Positions 6,025 through 11,306 of a stretch of 11,306 bases of DNA are shown piece after piece. Position 1 is the first letter of the stretch. Each line of letters opens with the position of its first letter. The stretch comes from Chloroflexota bacterium. Its GTDB lineage: Bacteria > Chloroflexota > Dehalococcoidia > Lucifugimonadales > UBA3495. Below the pieces are notes generated by a model. The model worked only from the letters and a program-made list of their open reading frames with translations. It searched no databases and had not been told where the DNA came from. The position numbers and the translations under genes are program-made. The stretch lies in the NCBI GenBank assembly GCA_022561675.1, contig JADFQT010000053.1:1-11306 (forward strand), written 5' to 3'.

Positions 6025-6197
6025 TGTCTCAAAATGTCACCCCGAGTGAAGCGAGGGGTCTCAAGTTCATGGGCCCATGGTCTTGCCGCCATAGGCTATG
6101 GTGTAACTGCCAAGCTGACTCAAGAGGTATTGCGAGCCCAGGATTTAGATTCCTCAGTCGCTTCCCTTCTTCGGAATGACAAGGGTCGTTTTGAGTT
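6025..6197. repeat. Repeat family B, copy 1: MITE-like element with inverted ends
   Basis: The left end (TGTCTCAAAATGTCACCCCG from 6025) and the reverse complement of the right end (CTCAAAACGACCCTTGTCAT ending at 6195) are related inverted repeats. Both continue into an AGCGA...GAGG/GGGG...TCT block after small gaps. The right half matches the sequence at 11195-11274. The element has no coding frame worth calling and is about 170 bases long, like a miniature inverted-repeat element. Repeats of the TGTCATTCCGA...GAGGAATCT kind are known between genes in many bacteria. Confidence 0.7.
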
Positions 6198-6276
6198 AGA
6201 TTCTAACTAACTTGAAGGAGGATTTGGTCTACTGAAGCGGTAACACAGGGGGAGGTTTAAGAGGGTGTGGAAAGCT

Positions 6277-6298
6277 CCTCCCCTAGATAAGGGCGAGG
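6277..6298 (-). terminator. Weak terminator candidate after the histidine kinase
   Basis: On the minus strand CCTCGCCC, loop TTATCTA, GGGGAGG forms a stem of about seven pairs with one bulged G. It lies about 40 bases after the kinase stop and is followed by AGCTTTCC, a poor U tract. It could be a weak terminator. Confidence 0.3.
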
Positions 6299-6306
6299 TT
6301 GGGACA

Positions 6307-6318
6307 GGTTATATAACC
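6307..6318. promoter_or_regulatory. Perfect 12-base palindrome
   Basis: GGTTATATAACC is a perfect palindrome 18 bases after the kinase stop codon. It could be a protein-binding site; nothing else is known. Confidence 0.3.
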
Positions 6319-6335
6319 CCCACAAACTGCCTCTG

Positions 6336-7868
6336 CTAAGGATGGTCCTTACAGACCTCGCTAGGAAGCGGGGGGTCCGCCTGCTCGTCTAAAACTTCCC
6401 TGACTTTATGCGCTAGGGTCGGCTGAGAGAAGGGTTTCTGTAAAAATCGGGTGCCATCTTCTAGAACGCCGTGGTGGCCGATCACTTCATCGGTGTACCC
6501 TGAAGTGTAAAGGACCCGGGTTTCCGGATGAATGGCTACCAACTGGTCAGCCAGGTCCTTCCCGTTCATCTGGGGCATCACCACGTCGGTCAGCAGCAAG
6601 TCTATCTTTTCTGGGGCGTGCATCCACGCCACTCCCAGGGCCTCCACCCCGTTAGAGGCTCGCAACACCCTATATCCCTGCTCGCTAAGCAGCCTGGATG
6701 CCACTTCCAGGACCCCCGGCTCGTCCTCGGCCAGCAGAACCGTCTCGGTTCCCTTGGGCAGGGCGACCGCCTCCGGTTTTAGCGTCACGGGCTGAGGATT
6801 GGTCTGATTCACCTGAGGCAAAAGGATCTTGAAGGTGGCGCCTTCGCCAGGCCGGCTGGTCACGGTCAAGTCTCCGCCGCTCTGCTTTACGATGCCGTAG
6901 CAGGTAGCGAGGCCTAATCCCGTTCCTTTACCCGCCTCTTTGGTCGTGAAGAAGGGCTCAAATATATGACGCTGGAGCTCTTCGTCCATACCGCTGCCGG
7001 TGTCGCTGACACTCAATTCCACGTAATTGCCGGGGGGAAGCTCGGAAAAGTAGTCCCGATTCTTGCCATCGATCCAAACCGCTCTGGTGGTCACCGTCAG
7101 CTTGCCGCCTTCTGGCATGGCATCCCGGGCGTTCACCACCAGGTTAACCATTAGCTGCTCTATTTGCCCGGGCTCCACTTTTACCAGGCCGACATCGGGT
7201 GCTGTGATGATAGACAATTCCACATCTTCACCAATCAGGCGGTGCAACATTTTGCCCAGGTCGACCACCAATCGGTTCAACTCTATGTCTTGAGGCTCGA
7301 TAGCTTGCTGTCTGGAAAACGCCAGCAATTTATGGGTTACATCGGCGGCGCGATCCGCTGCTTTTTCAATTTCTTCCAGGTTTGAATACAGCGGATCATC
7401 CGCGTCCAGGTTCATCTTGCATAGCTGGGCATAGCTGATTATGGGAGTGAGCAGGTTGTTGAAATCGTGAGCCACTCCTCCGGCCAGCCGCCCGATGCTC
7501 TCCATTTTCTGCACCTGAAGCAACTGCTCTTCGAATCGTTCCCTCTCAGCCAGCCGGGCTGCCGCCAGCGCTACTTCACGCCGATTGGAGCGGAAAATGA
7601 TCACATCGGCCACGATGACGAAACCAGATAGCGCCAGGAACAGGCCGCCCATCGCCCACATAGAGATGCGGAGGATATTTGCCTTGGCCACCTGCTCTGG
7701 ATTGGCTAGACCCCCGCCGACTGCCGAATCTGCCAGGAACTGGTTCATCACGACGATAGCGATGGCAATGAACAGCACCGCGGATATAGCGAATAATATG
7801 GTCAGGGGGAACTTTTGCAGGTTGGGCACTATCTTCAGAGGCTTTAGGGAGACCGAGTTTATCAGCAT
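6336..7868 (-). CDS. Membrane hybrid sensor histidine kinase with C-terminal receiver
   Basis: 510 residues. Two membrane helices (about 21-41 and 70-92) enclose only about 28 residues outside, so there is no large extracellular sensor. A coiled linker (about 96-122) leads to the HisKA domain with H-box GRLAGGVAHDFNNLL (phospho-acceptor H134). The ATPase domain has an N-box (N246 in NARDAM), G1 (D289-T-G-S-G), F-box FEPFFTT and G2 GKGTGLGL. The receiver from about residue 375 has the acidic pair E381-D382, phospho-acceptor D428 in DLLLTDVVMP, T455 or S456, and K478. It should autophosphorylate on H134 and pass phosphate to D428. No DNA-binding response regulator or phosphotransfer protein is adjacent, so the output partner is elsewhere. 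ATG at 7868 has only a weak GGTGG ribosome site. The signal is unknown; sensing within the membrane or in the cytoplasm is inferred from the short loop. Confidence 0.93.
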   Translation of the reverse strand: MLINSVSLKPLKIVPNLQKFPLTILFAISAVLFIAIAIVVMNQFLADSAVGGGLANPEQVAKANILRISMWAMGGLFLALSGFVIVADVIIFRSNRREVALAAARLAERERFEEQLLQVQKMESIGRLAGGVAHDFNNLLTPIISYAQLCKMNLDADDPLYSNLEEIEKAADRAADVTHKLLAFSRQQAIEPQDIELNRLVVDLGKMLHRLIGEDVELSIITAPDVGLVKVEPGQIEQLMVNLVVNARDAMPEGGKLTVTTRAVWIDGKNRDYFSELPPGNYVELSVSDTGSGMDEELQRHIFEPFFTTKEAGKGTGLGLATCYGIVKQSGGDLTVTSRPGEGATFKILLPQVNQTNPQPVTLKPEAVALPKGTETVLLAEDEPGVLEVASRLLSEQGYRVLRASNGVEALGVAWMHAPEKIDLLLTDVVMPQMNGKDLADQLVAIHPETRVLYTSGYTDEVIGHHGVLEDGTRFLQKPFSQPTLAHKVREVLDEQADPPLPSEVCKDHP

Positions 7869-7879
7869 GGGCTATCATC

Positions 7880-7914
7880 CACCAATAATCCGGAATCCGG
7901 CACCAAGAATCCGG
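7880..7914. promoter_or_regulatory. Direct repeats upstream of the histidine kinase
   Basis: CACCAATAATCCGG (7880-7893) and CACCAAGAATCCGG (7901-7914) differ at one of 14 bases and start 21 bases apart, about two helical turns. They lie 12 to 46 bases before the kinase ATG. They could be operator half-sites for a dimeric regulator or a chance duplication. A perfect 10-base palindrome GTGTTAACAC follows at 7962-7971. Confidence 0.4.
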
Positions 7915-8066
7915 GTGTCCAACTGGGCAGATTATGGTGCCGGCGCCCAGGAGAAAACAGAGTGTTAACACCCTTATGATTATTGCCTAGTGTTTATTGA
8001 TCGATTATCGGTGGAAAGCCTGGGGCAGTGGCGTGTAAATATGACACAGTTTCGGCCATTTTGGCT

Positions 8067-8915
8067 TCAGCTCATCTCTGAGCCTCCGGAAACGCTGATT
8101 GCGAGGCCGGTGACGTAATCTGATTCGCTGGAGGAGAGGAAGGCGGCCATTTTGGCTATGTCGTCCCCAACGGCAATTCTACCCAATGGCACCTTGGTAT
8201 TTCGCTCTCGGACCATCAATGCCCGGTGTTCTTCCGCCGATTGGCCCTCGGGAACCAGGGCCGCCGCAATAAAGTCAACCCGCTCCGAATCCACCAACCC
8301 CGGGCAAATAGCATTTACATTGACCTGGTGGGGCGCCAGCTCGTGGGCTAGGGACTGGGTAAATCCGATGAGGGCGAACTTGGAGGCGCAATATGCGGCA
8401 TATCGGGCAATACCTCGTTTGCCCGCTCCCGAGGAAATCACTATGATCTTGCCCCCGCCTCCCCGGTCGATCATGTGTCTGGCCACGGCCCGCGAGCACA
8501 GATAGGTCCCGCGCACGTTGACCCGCATCACCTCGTCGAAGGCGCCTTCCTCCAACTCCACGACCAGCACCCGGTCGCGGCCCGGCCGGGAACCGGCGTT
8601 GTTAACCAGAATGTCGATATGGCCGAAACGATCCAGGGTCTGGCCGACCATGTCCTCCACCTGGGCGCTATCAGAAACATCGGAAAACAGTCCCAGCGCC
8701 TGCCGGCCCAGGCCCTGGATTTCCTCCACCACGCTGGTCAGTCCCTGCCAGCCTTCCTGTCGGTCCGCCGGCCTAATCGCCTCCAGAGACTGCTCCACAT
8801 CGGTCACCACCACATCGGCTCCCTCGCGCGCCAGCCGGGTGGCGATAGCCCGGCCGATGCCGTGCCTGCCCCCGGCGCCGGTAACCACCGCCACCTTTCC
8901 GGTCAAGTCGTACAT
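8067..8915 (-). CDS. Classical short-chain dehydrogenase/reductase, NAD-type
   Basis: 282 residues, Rossmann fold. The cofactor loop is TGAGGRHGIG (12-21), slightly longer than the usual TGxxxGxG. D39 after the second strand suggests NAD(H) preference. VNNAG sits at 104-108 and the active site is N133, S162, Y175, K179 (YCASK). The PG-motif at 205-206 and a C-terminal SGG complete a classical SDR. It should oxidise or reduce a hydroxyl/carbonyl group, but the substrate cannot be inferred; similar proteins are often labelled 3-oxoacyl-ACP reductase or glucose dehydrogenase without proof. The ATG at 8915 has a good GGAGG six bases upstream. The neighbours are a membrane protein upstream and the kinase 198 bases downstream. 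Neither suggests a pathway, and it is probably transcribed alone. Confidence 0.93.
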   Translation of the reverse strand: MYDLTGKVAVVTGAGGRHGIGRAIATRLAREGADVVVTDVEQSLEAIRPADRQEGWQGLTSVVEEIQGLGRQALGLFSDVSDSAQVEDMVGQTLDRFGHIDILVNNAGSRPGRDRVLVVELEEGAFDEVMRVNVRGTYLCSRAVARHMIDRGGGGKIIVISSGAGKRGIARYAAYCASKFALIGFTQSLAHELAPHQVNVNAICPGLVDSERVDFIAAALVPEGQSAEEHRALMVRERNTKVPLGRIAVGDDIAKMAAFLSSSESDYVTGLAISVSGGSEMS

Positions 8916-8969
8916 GCTTTACCTCCATTGACTCCTGAACAATTTACTAAGCTTTGGAGATCAAACTTT

Positions 8970-9043
8970 CCCTGAGCCCATCAAAGGGCGATTCCCCCAG
9001 TCTTGATTAGTCCGGTGCTGAATCCTTTCACACATCCTCTGCG
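8970..9043. repeat. Dispersed repeat family A, copy 2
   Basis: Bases 8970-9015 match 1016-1061 at 39 of 46 positions (shared CCCTGAGCC, AAGGGCGA, AGTCTTGATTA and TCCGG). Similarity continues with small gaps to about 9043. Here the left hairpin arm of copy 1 is missing. It fills most of the 146-base gap between the membrane protein and the dehydrogenase. Confidence 0.7.
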
Positions 9044-9061
9044 GTCAGTTCGCGCCGGTAC

Positions 9062-10438
9062 TTATCGGCCCATCAGTTCCATGACGGCCTCATCGGACAA
9101 TCGGCGAATCTCCTTGAGGTAGTGCCGCCGAAAACCTTCCAGCTCCTCGCTGCGGGGAGCCGCCAGATAGCTGGCGTCGACCAGCTCCTGGTCAACCACC
9201 CGCTCCATCAGCTCCAACTCCTTGGCCACGATCTCCGAGCAATGATGAAGGTGGCGGTGGGCGGACCCGCCCAGAGACCATAAGGAGACAGTGGCCTGGC
9301 GGGTTACGAGATCCAATTTGGCTTCCGCCGCTCGGGACCCTACCCGGCGTAGAAAGGCCGCGATCTGCCGGGTGGAATCTTCCAGACCCCGGCGGGATGC
9401 CAGCCCTCCCAGGTACCCCAAAGAATAGGCGGATTCTTCGGCGGTTGCCAGCAAGCCTCTCTCCGCCGCCCGTTCCCCCAGGGCGCTCAGGACCGCCGCC
9501 GCCCGGCGGATAACCGCTACCCGTGCCTTCTCCACGGCAACCTCGCCCACTCCCGAAATGGCCACCGCGGCCTGCCGGGCGGCCTCCTGTACTCCCTCTT
9601 CAGCCAGGATTGTGCCAACCGAGTCCAGGGAGTCGATCACCTGGAAGGGCGCTCTGGGGTCATCCACCGTAGATACGCCGATCTGGGCCAGCCGGCGGAA
9701 GATGGACTCGCCCAAGGCGGTCCGCCCCAGTCGCCAGGCCTCCAGTCCTACCCTGGAGAGTTGGTCCATGCCTCGGGCGAAGGTGTCGTAGTCACGGTAG
9801 CCGAAGGCGCTCATGACTATGTTGTCCAGGGCGGCAATCCCCGGAGGCTCCCCATCCTGGTTTTTGTGCAGGTAGGCTACGGCCCGCCTCCCTTCATCCA
9901 CGGCCATACGCTCCGGGTCCAACCGCTGCTTGAACGACCACAGGTAGGGCACCAAAAGGACCAGGCAGGTACCGGCCAGGGCTAGAGCTAGGGTCACCGG
10001 ATGTAGCGCCGGCAGGCCGCCGGGCAAGGCGATTATGAAGCTGGAAGATTGGGAGCTAAGGGCGGCCAAAACAACCATGGAGTAGATGCTGCTGCCGATG
10101 AACAGGCCCATGAAGATTCCGGTGGGCCAGGTGAAGATCCGAGACACCATCCGGTGGGTGTAGCGGGCGTTAAGTTGGGCCGCCACCAGAGAAATGGTGA
10201 ATACCAGCGCCTGAGCGGTGATCAGGCCGGTTGCCAGGCCACCAAGAAGGGTGCGCAGGGGATTCACCGACGCGAAATCCTCCAGATTAGTGGGCAAGTC
10301 TAGAACCAGGTACAGTAGGGCATAGAAAACCAGCAGCCCCAATACCACGTAGGTCCACAGGCTTTTTGCGGCGACCTGTAGAAATTTCGCCGTACTCATC
10401 AGAGCGGTGTGATACATTATCGTAATCGGCTGGCGCAA
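9062..10438 (-). CDS. DUF2254-like membrane protein with helical tandem repeats
   Basis: 458 residues from the TTG at 10438. Four membrane helices lie at about 27-48, 64-88, 107-128 and 146-168. The second ends in ALVFTISLVAAQLNARYTHRMV, which resembles the VFSI.LVALQLASSQ.SPR segment of DUF2254 proteins. The cytoplasmic part (about 170-458) is Ala/Arg/Glu-rich and contains about eight consecutive units of 23 residues (one of 21) between residues 228 and 409. Each has a hydrophobic residue then Gly at positions 3-4, Ala near 7, and a hydrophobic, usually Leu, at 23. The units suggest a helical scaffold. The function is unknown; DUF2254 members are uncharacterised membrane proteins. The start is uncertain: the TTG has GGAAG 10 bases upstream, while ATGs at 10417 and 10399 lack ribosome sites but give a more usual N-terminus (MSTAKFLQ). 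The gene is divergent from the hydrolase at 10617. Confidence 0.85.
   Translation of the reverse strand: MRQPITIMYHTALMSTAKFLQVAAKSLWTYVVLGLLVFYALLYLVLDLPTNLEDFASVNPLRTLLGGLATGLITAQALVFTISLVAAQLNARYTHRMVSRIFTWPTGIFMGLFIGSSIYSMVVLAALSSQSSSFIIALPGGLPALHPVTLALALAGTCLVLLVPYLWSFKQRLDPERMAVDEGRRAVAYLHKNQDGEPPGIAALDNIVMSAFGYRDYDTFARGMDQLSRVGLEAWRLGRTALGESIFRRLAQIGVSTVDDPRAPFQVIDSLDSVGTILAEEGVQEAARQAAVAISGVGEVAVEKARVAVIRRAAAVLSALGERAAERGLLATAEESAYSLGYLGGLASRRGLEDSTRQIAAFLRRVGSRAAEAKLDLVTRQATVSLWSLGGSAHRHLHHCSEIVAKELELMERVVDQELVDASYLAAPRSEELEGFRRHYLKEIRRLSDEAVMELMGR
9212..9757 (-). repeat. Tandem 23-residue coding repeats in the DUF2254-like protein
   Basis: In protein numbering from the TTG start the units are 228-250, 251-271 (two residues short), 272-294, 295-317, 318-340, 341-363, 364-386 and 387-409. 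Shared positions are hydrophobic-Gly at 3-4 (RVG, QIG, SVG, GVG, ALG, YLG, RVG, SLG), Ala or small near 7, basic or Gln in the second half, and hydrophobic at 23. The last unit is weaker. The DNA is not obviously repeated, so the units are old. Confidence 0.7.
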
Positions 10439-10616
10439 TAGTCTGAGGCTTCCAGTTTCTATTTTTCGCGCTGGTTAAAGTCTACCATGCCCCCAGTTTC
10501 GGGTATCTACTCCAAACCGGCGGCCGCCATTTTAGAGTAGGTCCGGCCGTGGAGCAGGCCCTGCCGGGCGATACCATAAATCCAATTAGGCCCAAATCAT
10601 CCCTGTGGAGCGAATC

Positions 10617-11138
10617 ATGGCTAACCTGGTTTTGGTAATCGACATGGTCCGGGGATTTCTGGAGCCCGGGCACAACCTCTACTGCGGGGACGATGCCCGC
10701 CGGATAATTCCCAACGTGCGGGGTCTCCTGGAGCGGGAAAGGGAAGCTGGGTCTGAAATCTTGTTCATCAGCGACCACCACGACCCGGACGACCTGGAGT
10801 TTCAGATATTTCCGGTCCACTGCGTCAAGGGGACTGATGAGCCGCGGGTAATTGAAGAGCTAGCCGCATTCGTCACGGACAGCAACGTAGTCCCCAAGAA
10901 CCGCTACAGCGGTTTCTTCAACACCGACCTGGCCCAGCGGCTGGAACTGTCCCGTCCGGAAAAGTTGATTATCTGCGGTGTTTGCACCGACATCTGCGTC
11001 CTCCACACTACCTCAGATGCCCGCAATCGGGACTATCCGGTGGAGGTGCCCGCCGACTGCGTGGCCAGCTTCGACCCGGCCGGGCATGAGTGGGCCTTGG
11101 GACACCTGGCCAAGATTCTGGGAGCCCGGGTGGTATGA
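10617..11138 (+). CDS. Isochorismatase-fold cysteine hydrolase, probable nicotinamidase
   Basis: 173 residues from the ATG at 10617. The catalytic triad is D9 (VLVIDM), K94 (VVPKNRYSGF) and C127 (GVCTDICV), with the cis-peptide V122-C123 just before. D53, H55 and H68 in SDHHDPDDLEFQIFPVHCVKGT-like context match the metal-binding Asp-x-His...His of nicotinamidases, and this metal site separates them from isochorismatases. The reaction would be nicotinamide to nicotinate plus ammonia, in NAD salvage, in the cytoplasm. A related amidase activity cannot be excluded. A longer GTG start at 10605 exists, but GGAG at 10607-10610 sits 6 bases before the ATG and so decides for it. It is divergent from the DUF2254-like gene, the only plus-strand gene here, and probably monocistronic. 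Its length is slightly short of bacterial PncA (about 180-215). Confidence 0.88.
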   Translation: MANLVLVIDMVRGFLEPGHNLYCGDDARRIIPNVRGLLEREREAGSEILFISDHHDPDDLEFQIFPVHCVKGTDEPRVIEELAAFVTDSNVVPKNRYSGFFNTDLAQRLELSRPEKLIICGVCTDICVLHTTSDARNRDYPVEVPADCVASFDPAGHEWALGHLAKILGARVV

Positions 11139-11167
11139 CCGGCTGAAATCGCCTGGGAGGGTGGTTT

Positions 11168-11186
11168 GGGATGGCCCGATCCCTTA
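11168..11186 (+). terminator. Weak terminator candidate after the nicotinamidase-like gene
   Basis: GGGAT, loop GGCCCG, ATCCC, then TTAATAA. The stem is only five pairs and the T tract is broken. It lies about 30 bases after the stop, in the right place and direction. Confidence 0.3.
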
Positions 11187-11191
11187 ATAAG

Positions 11192-11306
11192 TGTCTCAAA
11201 ACGACCCATGTCATTCCGAAAGAGCCCTTCGGCGTAGCTCAGGATAAACTCCGCGACTGAGGAATCTGAATTCTTCGCCTGTAAAAACCGATGAGTCAGT
11301 TCGCCA
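11192..11306. repeat. Repeat family B, copy 2, cut by the window end
   Basis: It starts with TGTCTCAAAA, as at 6025, and continues CGACCCATGTCATTCCGAA, which matches the reverse complement of the right half of the element at 6025-6197. CGACTGAGGAATCT follows in the same order. Between them sits an insert with CCCTTCGGCGTAGCTCAGGA, which resembles the reverse complement of the family A core (CCCTTCGACAGGCTCAGGG). The copy therefore looks composite. Confidence 0.7.

Larger units (their letters stand above)
5925..6335. other. Gene-free gap of 411 bases between the kinase and gatC
   Basis: No gene is supported. The gap holds the candidate gatC promoter (5975-6015), a repeat element with inverted ends (6025-6197), four perfect short palindromes, and a bulged hairpin at 6277-6298. 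On the plus strand GAAGGAGG near 6214-6221 resembles a ribosome site but leads to no frame of useful length. Confidence 0.7.

Noticed and set aside
5895..6179. 94-codon plus-strand frame over the repeat element
   Set aside because: It crosses the gatC start, the promoter region and the repeat. The product has no recognisable features.
10482..10820. 112-codon minus-strand frame opposite the nicotinamidase-like gene
   Set aside because: It is antisense to a gene with a complete catalytic triad and has no ribosome site.
1..11306. tRNA, rRNA, CRISPR, transposase or phage genes
   Set aside because: None was seen. The GGTTCGA near 976-982, which recalls a T-loop, belongs to the family A hairpin and has no cloverleaf around it.

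Overview
The window reads as part of a bacterial chromosome of moderately high G+C. Its gene content (split ThDP decarboxylase subunits, gatCA next to asnS, an orphan hybrid kinase) and its intergenic repeats would fit an uncultivated Chloroflexota such as Dehalococcoidia. That placement is an inference from general resemblance and could not be tested here. All recognised genes except the last are on the minus strand, so transcription runs mostly from right to left.

Minus strand, in transcription order. A four-pass membrane protein resembling DUF2254 (10438 to 9062) has a soluble half built of about eight 23-residue helical repeats. A classical NAD-type short-chain dehydrogenase (8915 to 8067) and an orphan membrane hybrid histidine kinase with a C-terminal receiver (7868 to 6336) follow. 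Next is a 411-base gap with a repeat element bounded by inverted ends and several perfect short palindromes. Then comes a compact translation operon, gatC-gatA-asnS (5924 to 2704). GatB is not in the window.

After asnS a good sigma-70 type promoter (TTGACT-18-TATAAT) starts a leader of about 190 bases that precedes a split thiamine-diphosphate enzyme. This has an alpha subunit with the PYR domain (2413 to 1907) and a beta subunit with the PP domain (1855 to 1265), and it resembles sulfopyruvate/phosphonopyruvate decarboxylases of the ComD/ComE type. Beyond a 335-base repeat-bearing gap lie a small two-helix membrane protein (929 to 645) and a second, diverged beta-like protein (691 to 122). 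The second beta-like protein is intact and has a strong Shine-Dalgarno sequence, but its ThDP/Mg motif is altered (GDG to CDA, NN to ED). This alpha plus beta plus degenerate beta arrangement is the most interesting part of the window.

Plus strand. The only recognised plus-strand gene is an isochorismatase-fold hydrolase resembling nicotinamidase (10617 to 11138), divergent from the membrane protein. A copy of the repeat found at 6025-6197 follows it and runs off the window end.

Two dispersed repeat families occur between genes: one at 978-1090 and 8970-9043, the other at 6025-6197 and 11192-11306. No tRNA, rRNA, CRISPR array, transposase or phage gene was seen.
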